Under the pieces are notes generated by a model. The model was not told where the DNA came from. It saw only the letters and a list, made by a program, of their open reading frames with translations, and searched no databases. Positions 51,559-61,029 of a DNA stretch of 64,000 nt are shown piece by piece; position 1 is the stretch's first letter; the number at the start of each line of letters is the position of its first letter. The DNA is from Actinoallomurus sp963799975. GTDB lineage: Bacteria > Actinomycetota > Actinomycetes > Streptosporangiales > Streptosporangiaceae. A program made the position numbers and the translations under genes. The stretch lies in the NCBI GenBank assembly GCA_963799975.1, contig CAWCZF010000006.1, forward strand, positions 4,030,001 through 4,094,000, written 5' to 3'.

Positions 51559-52428
51559 ATGACCCTGGTCGTACACGAAGAACCCACGCGCGGTGAGATC
51601 GCGGCGGCCATGGAGATCGTCGCGGAGGCCGCCGAGACCGACGGCGTACGGCCGATGGGCGAGAGCGCGCTGCTGCGGCTGCGCGACGGCCGCCCCGCCG
51701 TGTTCGCCTACGACGGCGACGTGCTCGGCCGGCGTGGCCGTCCTCGACGGAGACACCGGCGAGCTGGCCGTACGCCCGTCGCTCCGCCGGCGCGGCCATG
51801 GCCGCGCGCTGGTCACCGCGCTGGCCGGGCAGACGGGGACGCTTCATCTCTGGGCACACGGCGAGTTGCCCGCCGCGTCGGCGCTGGCCGCCTCTTTCGG
51901 CTTGGAGCGCTTTCGCGCCCTGTGGAAGATGCGGCGCCCGTTCGTGGATCCGCTCCCGGACGCCGCCGTGCCGCCCGGCGTACTCCTGCGCACCTTCGAG
52001 GTCGGCCGGGACGAGGACGCCTGGGTGCGGGTCAACGCCCGTGCCTTCGCGGACCACCCGGAGCAGGGCCGGTGGACCCGCGCCGACCTCGATCGGCGCG
52101 AGCGCGAGCCGTGGTTCGACCCCGGCGGGCTTCTTCCTCGCCGAGCGCGACGGCGAGCTTGCGGCTTCCACTGGACCAAGGTGCACCCGGCGGAGGAGGG
52201 TGCCGGTCCGGTCGGCGAGGTGTACGTCGTCGGCGTCGACCCGGCCGCGCAGGGGCTCGGCCTCGGCCGCGTGCTGACGCTGGCCGGCCTGCGCCATCTG
52301 CAGGATCTCGGGCTGCACGCCGTAATGCTCTACGTGGACGAGTCGAATACCTCCGCTACCGGCGCTCTACGGCGAAACTCGGCTTCGAGCGCCAGACGAT
52401 CGACGCTATGTACCGCAACTCCGAGTAA
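51559..52428 (+). CDS. mshD: mycothiol synthase MshD (several frame changes)
   Basis: GNAT acetyltransferase that makes mycothiol from Cys-GlcN-Ins and acetyl-CoA. The protein is readable only by changing frame near 51,730, 52,123, 52,153 and 52,355-52,372. The pieces give the GNAT core: LAVRPSLRRRGHGRALV and GEVYVVGVDPAAQGLGLGRV (the second acetyl-CoA site), LYVDESNTSA, and the family end LGFERQTIDAMYRN. Each break is fixed by one base in a G/C run, so it is probably intact in the organism. TAGGCT at 51547-51552 precedes the ATG by six bases (leaderless). It marks the host as a mycothiol-making actinomycete. Confidence 0.85.
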   Translation: MTLVVHEEPTRGEIAAAMEIVAEAAETDGVRPMGESALLRLRDGRPAVFAYDGDVLGRRGRPRRRHRRAGRTPVAPPARPWPRAGHRAGRADGDASSLGTRRVARRVGAGRLFRLGALSRPVEDAAPVRGSAPGRRRAARRTPAHLRGRPGRGRLGAGQRPCLRGPPGAGPVDPRRPRSARARAVVRPRRASSSPSATASLRLPLDQGAPGGGGCRSGRRGVRRRRRPGRAGARPRPRADAGRPAPSAGSRAARRNALRGRVEYLRYRRSTAKLGFERQTIDAMYRNSE

Positions 52429-52536
52429 ACAGCGCGGCAACAGCGCGGCCACCAGCCTCGATGCGTGCTGACGTTGGGCCGTTAACCTGACGGTCGCCTC
52501 GAGTAACACCTATCTTTATCCAGACATCAGGTCTGA

Positions 52537-52558
52537 GTTCATTTCCCGTTCACCTAGA
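52537..52558 (+). promoter_or_regulatory. PHO box upstream of pstS
   Basis: Two direct 11-base units, GTTCATTTCCC (52537-52547) and GTTCACCTAGA (52548-52558). This matches the Streptomyces PhoP-binding repeat (GTTCACC-type units). It lies ~105 bases before the pstS start. It predicts PhoR-PhoP control of pstSCAB at low phosphate. Confidence 0.75.
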
Positions 52559-52663
52559 TCAGAGTGAGTGGTCATCTCTCCTCCTTAGCGTCGGGCATCG
52601 ACGGTGGTCCCAACCTGGACGAACATCAGGGGGCCGCCCAACTACCTATGAGGAGAATCTTCG

Positions 52664-53766
52664 GTGATGATCGGCACACGGCTGGCCGCCCTCGGCGGCG
52701 TGGCCCTTGCGGGTGCGCTCTCGCTGACCGCGTGCGGCACGGACGACAACGGCGGCGGCCGCCGGCGGCACGGCCGCCAGCGGCGACTGTGTGAAGTCCA
52801 CGGTCAACGCGGCCGGCTCCAGTCCGCTCAGGCGAACGCCATGAGCGAGTGGATCAAGGGCTACCAGCAGAGCTGCGCCGGGGCGAACGTCAACTACAAC
52901 GCCAGCGGCTCGGGAGCGGGCGTCCAGGCGTTCACCGGCGGCCAGGTGGCCTTCGCCGGCTCGGACTCGGCGCTCAAGCCCGAGGAGCACGGCCCGGCCG
53001 ACGCGCGTTGCAAGACCGGCAAGGCGATCGACCTGCCGATGGTCGGCGGCCCGATCGCGATCATCTACAACCTCAAGGGCGTCGACGGCATCCAGCTCTC
53101 GCCCGCGACGATCGCCGGCATCTTCGCCGGCAAGATCAAGACCTGGAACGACCCGGCGATCGCCAAGGAGAACTCCGGCGCGAAGCTGCCGTCCACCCCG
53201 ATCAAGCCGCTGCACCGCGCGGACGACTCGGGCACGACCGACAACCTGACCAAGTTCCTGCTCGCCACCGCGCCGGACGTCTGGAAGTTCGAGGGTGGCA
53301 AGACGTTCCCGGCGCAGGCCGGCGGCCAGGGCCTCAAGGGCTCTGACGGCGTCTCCACGGGCGTCAAGCAGGGCGACGGCACCATCGGCTACGCCGAGCT
53401 GTCCTACGCCACCAACGGCAAGCTGCAGACCGCCAAGGTGCCAGAACGGCTCCGGCAGCCTACAGCGAGGTCAGCTCCGACACCGCCTCCAAGGCGATCG
53501 CGGGCGCGACAGGTCGCCGGCACGGGCGGCGACCTCGCGCTGACGCTCGACTACAAGGCCAAGGACGGCTACCCGATCGTCCTGGTCACGTACGAGATCG
53601 TCTGCCAGAAGGGTCTGCCCGACGAGCAGGCGAAGTTCGTCAAGTCCTTCCTCGACCTACACCTCCAGCCAGCAGGGCCAGTCGATCCTGAGCGGACTCG
53701 GGCTACGCCCCGCTGCCGGCCAGCATCCTGACCAAGGTCCAGGCGGCCGTTAAGGGCCTGTCCTGA
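52664..53766 (+). CDS. pstS: phosphate-binding lipoprotein PstS (several frame changes)
   Basis: High-affinity phosphate-binding protein. Signal with lipobox LSLTACG near the start (Cys24). Reading continues ANAMSEWIKGYQQSC, NASGSGAGVQAFTGGQVAFAG, PADDSGTT-like DDSGTTDNLTKF and GGDLALTLDYKAKDGYP. Frame changes occur near 52,755/52,818, 53,443-53,465/53,512 and 53,658/53,700. After the last ones the protein ends normally at 53766 (SILTKVQAAVKGLS). All are one-base gains or losses in G/C runs. GTG at 52664 follows AGGAG. Confidence 0.88.
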
Positions 53767-53858
53767 CCGAGACGTATCGCTGAGCCGGTGCGGGACTCGA
53801 CCGCGCCGGCTCGGTGGCGTATCCGCACTCCGTACCAGATCGATGAGGAGTGCAACGC

Positions 53859-54840
53859 GTGACCAGCGAGACCCTGGAACAGGGCGCGTCCGGCGCCCTG
53901 GGTGGACGGGGACGCAAGCTCGGCACCGGCCGCCTGGGGGATCGCCTGTTCGGCGATCTCGGCCCGCGGCTCCGGCATTCTGCTGCTCCTCATCATCGCG
54001 GCGATCGCGGTGTTCCTCGTCGCGAAGGCCATCCCGGCGCTGAAGGCGGACAAGGCCAACTTCCTGACCTCACAGGCGTGGAACCCGGACGCCGCGGAGC
54101 CGAGGTTCGGCATCCTGCAGCTCGCCTTCGGCACGCTGCTGTCGTCCTTCATGGCGCTGATCCTCGCGACCCCGGTGGCGATCGGGATCGCACTGTTCAT
54201 CGCCTTCTACTCGCCGCGCCGGCTGGCCTCGGGCCTCGGCTACGTCGTCGACCTGCTCGCCGCCGTGCCGAGTGTGGTGTACGGCCTGTGGGGACTCCAG
54301 TTCTTCGTGCCGAAGATGGCCAGCGTCGCCGAACTTCCTGCACGACGACTTCGGCTGGATCCCGCTCTTCGGCGGCGACAGCGTCGGCGGCCAGTCGCAT
54401 GCTGACCGCCGCCGATCGTCCTGGCGATCATGATCCTGCCGATCATCTCCTCGATCTCCCGCGAGGTGTTCCTCCAGGTGCCGCGGGCCAACGTCGAGGC
54501 CGCGCTGGCCCTCGGCGCGACGCGGTGGGAGGTCATCCGGATGGCGGTCCTGCCGTTCGGCCGCTCCGGCATGGTCAGCGCCGCGATGCTCGGCCTGGGC
54601 CGCGCGCTCGGCGAGACGATCGCCGTCGCGATGGTGCTGTCCTCCTCCGCCGGGATCTCGCTGCACATCCTCAAGCCGGGCGGCAACACCTTCGCCGCCA
54701 ACATCGCCAACACCTTCGGCATGGCCGGCAACACGGGCCGCGGCGCGCTCATCGCCTCGGGCCTGGTGCTGTTCGTGATCACCCTCGTCGTCAACATGCT
54801 CGCCCGCGCCATCGTCGCCCGGCGCAAGGAGTTCGTGTGA
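53859..54840 (+). CDS. pstC: phosphate ABC transporter permease PstC (several frame changes)
   Basis: Permease with six transmembrane helices. Pieces in three frames: GILLLLIIAAIAVFLVAKAI (first helix), LLAAVPSVVYGLWGLQFFVP (family-typical), MILPIISSISREVFLQVP and GRALGETIAVAMVLSSSAG (the EAA loop). Frame changes near 53,960, 54,335 and 54,395-54,415 are mostly extra G or C. GTG at 53859 follows GAGGAG. Its stop overlaps pstA by GTGA. Confidence 0.87.
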
Positions 54841-55725
54841 GCACCCTCGACACGCCCGCGCTGACGGGCGTCTCCCGGGCCGCAAGGTCAAGGACCGCGC
54901 CGTCCAGGTCCTGGTCTACCTCGCCTTCGCGCTCGCCCTCATCCCGCTGATCTCCGTGCTGTGGACGGTCGTCAGCAAGGGCATCAAGCGCTTCGACCCG
55001 GCGCTTCTTCACCCACTCCATGAACGGGATCGGCGCCAACGACGCCGGCGGCGGCGCGTACCACGCGATCATCGGCACGGTCGAGCAGGTCGCGCTGGCG
55101 AGCGTCATCGCGATCCCGATCGGCGTGCTGACCGCCGTCTACCTGGTGGAGTACGGGCGCGACAGCAGGCTCGCCAAGGTCATCAGCTTCTTCGTCGACG
55201 TCATGACCGGCCTGCCCTCGATCGTCGCGGGCCTGTTCATCCTGGCGTTCTGGCTGCTGCTGCTCGGCTTCAGCTTCTCCGGATTCGCCGGGGCGCTGGC
55301 GCTGTCGATCCTGATGATGCCGACCGTCGTACGCGCCGCCGAGGAGATGCTCAAGCTGGTGCCGGCCGACCTGCGCGAGGCGTCGTTCGCCCTCGGCGTG
55401 CCGCGGTGGCGGACGATCTGCTTCGTCGTGCTGCCGACCGCCTTCACCGGCATCGTCGACCGGCATCATGCTGGCGATCGCCCGCGTCATGGGCGAGACG
55501 GCGCCGCTGCTGCTCACGGTCTTCGTGACCTCGGCGATCAACAACGACCCGTTCGACGGGCCGCAGATGGCGCTGCCGCTCTTCATCTTCGACCAGGCGG
55601 GCCGGCCGAACGACACCGCGATCAATCGCGCGTGGGCGGCGGCCCTGACCCTGATCGTCCTGATCATGCTGCTCAACCTGGCGGCGCGCCTCATCGCCCG
55701 CCTGCGCAAGCCCGTTTCCCGATAG
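54837..55725 (+). CDS. pstA: phosphate ABC transporter permease PstA (frame changes)
   Basis: Permease partner of PstC. Start GTG overlaps the pstC stop. Frame changes near 54,878, 55,003 and 55,460; pieces give ALALIPLISVLWTVVSKG, VEYGRDSRLAKVISFFVD, DVMTGLPSIVAGLF, and ARVMGETAPLLLTVF (EAA loop). The end (LARLIARLRKPVSR-like) is normal. Six helices are seen. One-base indels in G/C runs again, so assembly error is likely. Confidence 0.88.
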
Positions 55726-55738
55726 GAGTAGTGCCCTC

Positions 55739-56515
55739 ATGGCCAAGCGGATCGAGATCTCCGGGCTGAACGCCTATTACGGCAAGACCCTGGCCATCTC
55801 GGACATCTCGATGACGATCGAGCCCCGCTCCGTGACCGCGTTCATCGGCCCGTCCGGCTGCGGCAAGTCCACACTGCTGCGCACGCTGAACCGCATGCAC
55901 GAGGTGATTCCCGGCGCGCGGGTCGAGGGCAAGGTGCTGCTCGACGAGACCAACCTGTACGGCTCGGACGTCGACCCGGTCGCCGTACGCCGCTCGATCG
56001 GCATGGTCTTCCAGCGCCCGAACCCGTTCCCCACGATGTCGATCTTCGACAACGTCGCCGCCGGCCTGAAGCTGAACGGCGTACGCGGCAAGGGGCGGCT
56101 CGGCGAGATCGTCGAGAAGTCCCTGCGCGGCGCGAACCTGTGGAACGAGGTCAAGGACCGGCTGAACCGGCCGGGCGCCGGGCTGTCCGGCGGCCAGCAG
56201 CAGCGGCTGTGCATCGCCCGCGCCATCGCGGTCGAGCCGCAGGTGCTGCTCATGGACGAGCCGTGCTCGGCGCTGGACCCGATCTCCACCCTCGCCATCG
56301 AGGACCTGGTCGCCTCGCTGAAGGACCAGTACACGATCGTGATCGTCACCCACAACATGCAGCAGGCGGCGCGGGTGAGCGACACGACCGGCTTCTTCAA
56401 CCTGTCCGCGCAGGGCGAGCCGGGCCGGCTGATCGAGATCGACGACACGAACAAGATCTTCACGAATCCGACCGAGAAGGCCACCGAGGATTACATCACC
56501 GGCCGTTTCGGGTGA
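55739..56515 (+). CDS. pstB: phosphate ABC transporter ATPase PstB
   Basis: 258 residues, intact. Walker A GPSGCGKST near residue 38, Q-loop FQRPNPFPTMSIF, signature LSGGQQQRLCIARAIA, Walker B LLMDEPCSALDP and H-loop VTHNMQQAARVSD. All are canonical. ATG at 55739 follows AGGAGTAGTGCC. It powers PstSCA. The reading frame is clean although the three genes before it are broken. Confidence 0.96.
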   Translation: MAKRIEISGLNAYYGKTLAISDISMTIEPRSVTAFIGPSGCGKSTLLRTLNRMHEVIPGARVEGKVLLDETNLYGSDVDPVAVRRSIGMVFQRPNPFPTMSIFDNVAAGLKLNGVRGKGRLGEIVEKSLRGANLWNEVKDRLNRPGAGLSGGQQQRLCIARAIAVEPQVLLMDEPCSALDPISTLAIEDLVASLKDQYTIVIVTHNMQQAARVSDTTGFFNLSAQGEPGRLIEIDDTNKIFTNPTEKATEDYITGRFG

Positions 56516-56595
56516 TCATCGTGAGGGCGGCGACGTCCGGACGGCGCGAGGGTGCCGTCCGGGCGTTCGCGTCCGTTTCCCAGTGACGCCCGGCC

Positions 56596-57592
56596 TCAGA
56601 ACAACTCGATGATCCAGTACGCGAGGGCCGCGACGATCCCGGCCGCCGGAATGGTCAGGACCCAGGCGGTCACGATGTTGCCCGCGACCCCCCAGCGGAC
56701 CGCCGAGCGGCGCTTGGTGGAGCCCACGCCCATGATCGCCGCGGTGATCGTGTGAGTGGTGGACACGGGCGCCTGCCAGATGAACGCCGTGGCGTACAGG
56801 ACGCTCGCCGCGGTGGCCTCGGCGGCGAAACCCTTCGGCGGGTCGAGCTCGATCACCTTGCGGCCGAGCGTCCGCATGATCCGCCAGCCGCCGGCGTACG
56901 TGCCGAGGGACAGGACGGCGGCGCAGACCAGGATCACCCAGATCGGCACGTGCGCGTCCGAGGCTTCCTGGTGACCGGTGGTGACCAGGGTGAGCACGAT
57001 GATCCCCATGGTCTTCTGCGCGTCCTGCAGACCGTGGCCGAGGGCCATCGCCGCCGCGGACAGCGACTGGACGATGCGGAAGCGGCGGCCGACGCGCCCC
57101 GGGTGCGAGTGCCGGAAGATCCACAGGATGGCGACCATCACGAAGTAGCCCGAGGATCAGCCCGACCACCGGCGACAGCACCATCCAGAGGACGACCTTC
57201 TTCAGCACCGCGGCCCACAGCACGCTGCCGGAGGCCGCGAGCGCGGCCCCGATCAGGCCGCCGATCAGCCCGTGCGTGGACGACGAGGGCAGGCCGTAGT
57301 ACCAGGTGATGAGGTTCCACACGATCGCGCCGATCAGCGCGGCGGCCACGATGGTCAGCCCGTGCATGTCCTTCGGAGGGTCGATGATGCCGCTGCCGAC
57401 GGTCTTGGCGACGCCCGTCCCCAGGAACGCCCCGACGAGGTTCATCACCGCGGCCATGGCCAGGGCCGCGCGCGGCGTGAGCGCACGCGTGGACACCGAG
57501 GTCGCGATGGCGTTCGCCGCGTCGTGGAAGCCGTTGGTGTAGTTGAAGAACAACGCGATGCCGATGACGACGATGAGGGCGGCTAGCTCCAC
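56596..57592 (-). CDS. pit: low-affinity inorganic phosphate transporter PitA-like (one frame change)
   Basis: About 332 residues. PHO-4 family signature at the N-terminus (FNYTNGFHDAANAIATSVST) and again in the second half (GHGLQDAQKTMGIIVLTL). About ten hydrophobic segments, with YGLPSSSTHGLIGGLIG in the first half and APVSTTHTITAAIMGVGS in the second. One extra base near 57,150 switches frame; both halves are conserved. The upstream DUF47 gene is its usual partner, 55 bases away. Confidence 0.88.
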
Positions 57593-57647
57593 TCCCGCCT
57601 GTCCTTCCTCCGGTACCGCGCGGCGTTCCCCCGGTATCGCGTGGCGT

Positions 57648-58265
57648 TCACGATTCCTTGACCGCGATCGACTCGACCATGTTGGCCACCTTCTCGAACG
57701 CGTCCGCCGCCGCCTCGAGCTGGTCGATGACCTCCTTGAGCTTGAGCACGGTCAGCGCGTCGTAGTCGCCGCCGAACAGCTCGGCCAGCAGGCGGCGGTA
57801 GACCTGGTCGCCCTGGTTCTCCAGCCGGTTGATCTCGATCCAGTACTCCTCGAGATCCTTCATCCCGCGCAGCCGCGGCATGGCCTCGGCGGTGAGTTCG
57901 GCCGCGCGTTCGAGCACCTCGACCTGACCGACGACCTCGCGCGGCAACTCGTCGATCTTGTAGAGCATGACGAGGTCGGCGGCGGCCTCCATGAAGTCCA
58001 TGACGTCGTCCAGCGAGGAGGCCAGCCGGTAGATGTCCTCCCGGTCGAAGGGCGTGATGAAGCTCTCGTTGAGCCTGCGCATGATCGCGTGAGTGTGCTC
58101 GTCGCCCGCGTGCTCACACGTACGCATCTTCTCCGCGATTCCCTCACGGTTTCCAGCGTCGCTGATGAGCTCCACGAGCAGCCTGGCACCAGTGACCAGA
58201 TTGTTCGCGGAGTTCGCGAACATGTCGTAGTAGCTGTCCTCACGCGGCGTGAGTCGGAATCGCAC
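57648..58265 (-). CDS. DUF47/PhoU-like Pit accessory protein
   Basis: 205 residues, all-helical, DUF47 family. Typical start MRFRLTPREDSYYDMFANSA and AGDEHTHAIMRRLNESFITPFDREDIYRLASSLDD. In many bacteria this gene lies next to pit and is thought to regulate or support the transporter. It is not PhoU proper. ATG at 58265; divergent from csoR. Confidence 0.9.
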   Translation of the reverse strand: MRFRLTPREDSYYDMFANSANNLVTGARLLVELISDAGNREGIAEKMRTCEHAGDEHTHAIMRRLNESFITPFDREDIYRLASSLDDVMDFMEAAADLVMLYKIDELPREVVGQVEVLERAAELTAEAMPRLRGMKDLEEYWIEINRLENQGDQVYRRLLAELFGGDYDALTVLKLKEVIDQLEAAADAFEKVANMVESIAVKES

Positions 58266-58448
58266 GTCCTTCTCCTGAAGTGCGGGAACAGTCCGGAGAG
58301 GATGCTACGGCTAACCAGGTGGAAAGCGAACCTTCGCCCCCACGTTACCGAGTCGCACCCTTGTCGTTCAGCCGTGTTCGGCCTAGTGGGAGGCGTTCAC
58401 GCACCACGCACGGTCGCCACGGGATGTCTCGTACGATCTATTGCAACT

Positions 58449-58463
58449 TACCCCATAGGGGTA
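58449..58463 (+). promoter_or_regulatory. CsoR-type operator overlapping csoR promoter
   Basis: TACCCC/GGGGTA inverted repeat with ATA spacer. It lies between TTGCAA (58441-58446) and TATACT (58462-58467), which is the probable -10 nine bases before the csoR ATG. This G-tract/C-tract dyad is of the kind bound by CsoR/CstR repressors, so autorepression is likely. Confidence 0.7.
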
Positions 58464-58476
58464 TACTGTTCGGCCC

Positions 58477-58758
58477 ATGCACGGGTACGCGAAGGACAAG
58501 GACGCCTACCTGACTCGGCTGCGCCGCATCGAGGGTCAGGTGCGCGGCCTTCAGCGCATGGTGTCTGAGGACGAATACTGCATCGACGTGCTCACGCAGG
58601 TCTCGGCGGTGACACGCGCGTTGCAGTCGGTCGCGCTCGGGCTCCTGGAAGACCACCTCGGCCACTGCGTCACCCAGGCCATCGACGAGGGTGGCCCAGA
58701 GGCGAGCGAGAAGGTCAAGGAGGCCTCCGCCGCCATCGCCCGGCTCGTACGGTCGTAG
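58477..58758 (+). CDS. csoR: CsoR-family metal-sensing repressor
   Basis: 93 residues, all-helical tetrameric repressor. Cys and His ligands: YCIDVLTQ (Cys36), HLGHCV (His61/Cys65), the C-H-C set of Cu(I)-sensing CsoR. Helix RLRRIEGQVRGLQRMV is the family start. Copper binding releases the operator just upstream. No copper ATPase or chaperone gene is next to it, so its target beyond itself must lie elsewhere. Confidence 0.92.
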   Translation: MHGYAKDKDAYLTRLRRIEGQVRGLQRMVSEDEYCIDVLTQVSAVTRALQSVALGLLEDHLGHCVTQAIDEGGPEASEKVKEASAAIARLVRS

Positions 58759-58842
58759 TTCGATCACACTCCGGCAACGTTTCGGCCTGCCGGGCGTGTC
58801 GGATCTCGCCGGCCGATTTGTGTGACCGCCCGTACGGTCCGG

Positions 58843-59001
58843 CTAGTCCGCCGTGTGGCCGATGCCGAGCACCATGTCGATCTCGTCGATCGTCAGCCTG
58901 CGCTCGGCCGACGCGACGGCGCTCAGGATCTCGGAGTAGAGCTCGATCTCATCAAGCGCGACGCGATCATGGACGCGTAGATCCAGATTTGCTTGACGCA
59001 C
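58843..59001 (-). CDS. 52-residue protein, unknown
   Basis: 52 residues with two helices (VALDEIELYSEILSAVASAE and LTIDEIDMVLGI). GTG at 59001 follows GGAGGTGGGCGC. Codon use is typical, and the short size with a strong ribosome binding site suggests a real small gene. No family assigned. Confidence 0.5.
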   Translation of the reverse strand: MRQANLDLRVHDRVALDEIELYSEILSAVASAERRLTIDEIDMVLGIGHTAD

Positions 59002-59132
59002 CGCGCCCACCTCCGCTCGTCCCCACCTGCTTTCGAGGCTACGCGCCGGTCGGCACTCCGCACATGACCCAAGAGGGCCATTCACGGCCACCCTGGCGGG
59101 TGGGTTCGCGGTCTACCAGGGGGCTACCCGGG

Positions 59133-61029
59133 TCAGCGTCGCGCCCGGTTCTGGTTGAGCTCTCGAAGCAGCCGCTCGCCCTCCGCGCCGGGCAGGTCGC
59201 CCACGCTCAACCGCGCCACGGCCGCCGCACTGACCTGCGCACCCGCCAGTCGCCCCGCCTGCCGCGCGACGATTTGGTCGAACAGGCGGCGTACGGTGTC
59301 GGCGAACGCGAACCCGGGATACCGGCGCATACCGCCGAACCGGTCGAGCAGCTCCACCCGTAGCTCCTCGTCCAGCATGTACAGATCGCGCTCGGCCAGC
59401 CGCGAGAACAACTGCACGAGCTGCCGGTCGGTCGGCTCACGGAACTCCACGATCGCCCCGAACTCCGCGCGGAAGCCCGGGATTGGCGAGCAGGAAGCCC
59501 TCCATCTCATCCGGCAGGCTGGCGCAGACGACCATGAACTTGTCGCGCCGCTCCGCCATCAGCCGCGACAGCTCGTCGACCGCCACGGACATGCGGTCCA
59601 GCAGGTACGCGTCCTCGATCAGCAGGATGCCGCCGAGGGCACGGTCGACGTGCGACGCCACGCGAGCGGCCACGTCGCCGCCGGCGAAGTCGCGCGCGCT
59701 GCACACGATGAGCTGGCCGGTGTCCAGGAGGTTCAGCGCCGCGTAGATGCCGCCGATCAGCCCGGCGACGGTGGCCTTCCCGGTGCCCGGCCGGCCGAGG
59801 AAGATCAGGTGACGGCTGGGGTTGCCGGACGGCAGCCCGCGCATCGCGCGGTCGGCGGCCATCCGCGCCTCGGCGACCAGGCCGCCGACCGTACGCTTGA
59901 CGTCGTCGAGCCCGATCATCTCGTCGAGCCCGCGCATGAACCCGTCCACGTCGCGCGGGGGCCGCAGCGCCGGTTCGAGCTCCTCGGCCGCGCCGGCGAA
60001 GTCCACCGGGGCCAGCACCATCCGGTCCCGAGGCGCCCCGGCCCGCTCGGTGTGCTCGGCGACGGCCCGGTCGAGGTAGGCCTCCACGAGCCGCGCGCCG
60101 ACGAGACCGCCGTGCCCGCCGAGCCGTGCGAGGTCGCCACGCACGACGTCGAGCCCGGAGGCGTTGATCGTCACCCGCCGCTCGTCCGCCAGCACATGCA
60201 TCAGTGCCAGCCGCGCCTGCACGCCGGTCAGATCCGGGAGCCGGAACGTACGGAACGCCCTGGTCAACTCGGGATGACTGCGCGCGAGGCGCGTGTAGGA
60301 CTCCGGCTCGCAGGTCGCGATCAGGGCGGTGCTCTCCTGCGCCCGGGTGATCGCGGCGACGACGCGCTGCGGGTCGCCGGCGTCGAACACGGCACGGTCG
60401 ATCCGCTCGAACAACAGCGGCGCGTTACCGCCCGCACCCCGCCCCCGCAGGATCGCCGTCACCGTGGTGGCGTGGTCGCCGCGCAACTCGGCGCCGTCGG
60501 CCGTACGCACCGAGCCGTCTCCCAGCCCAGCGCCGGCGAGCGTACGCGCGATGAGGCGGGTGAGGCGGCGCTGCCCTGTCTGGGGATCGCCGATGACGAG
60601 CAGGGGCGGAACCGAGCCGCGCCCGGCGGCACGCCGGAGGTCGTCGAAGAGCTCGGTGGCGTCATCGGCCCCGGAGACGAAGCGGATGCCGAACCGCTCG
60701 GCGACCTTCGGCATCGGCACGCCCACGGGCGGCGGCGCGATCTGGTCGACGGGCCGCTCGGGCATCGGCGCGGCCCCGAGCAGGTCGGCACCGGACATGA
60801 TGCGCGTACCGGGACGCTCGGGCGGCTTCGGCTGCTCCTCGATGGCACGGGTACGCGGAGGGTCCGACGTGACGGGCGTCGGCGCCACGATCGGTATCGG
60901 CCCGGCGTCGGCACGCGTCCCGCCGATCCAGTCCATGTACGTCGCGTTGTTCACCTCGGCCGCCGAGTCCAGCGGATCCATCATCGTGGCGTCGTGCACC
61001 TGCTCCTCGATCGAATCCATCATGGTCAT
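59133..61029 (-). CDS. EccA-like tandem AAA (CbxX/CfxQ-type) protein, P-loops degenerate, one frame change
   Basis: About 632 residues. Acidic N-terminus, then a first AAA-like domain with GDPQTGQRR (Lys replaced by Gln, residues ~150-158). The second CbxX/CfxQ-type domain starts at ~365 (LDEMIGLDDVKRTVGGLV) with GRPGTGKATV (Thr/Ser after Lys replaced by Ala) and Walker B-like ILLIEDAYLLDR (ED not DE). Frame changes near 59,480; the rest (FRAEFGAIVEF, RRYPGFAFADTVRRLFDQIVA) is in a second frame. The C-terminal type is that of T7SS EccA. The ATG overlaps the upstream stop (ATGA). Confidence 0.78.
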
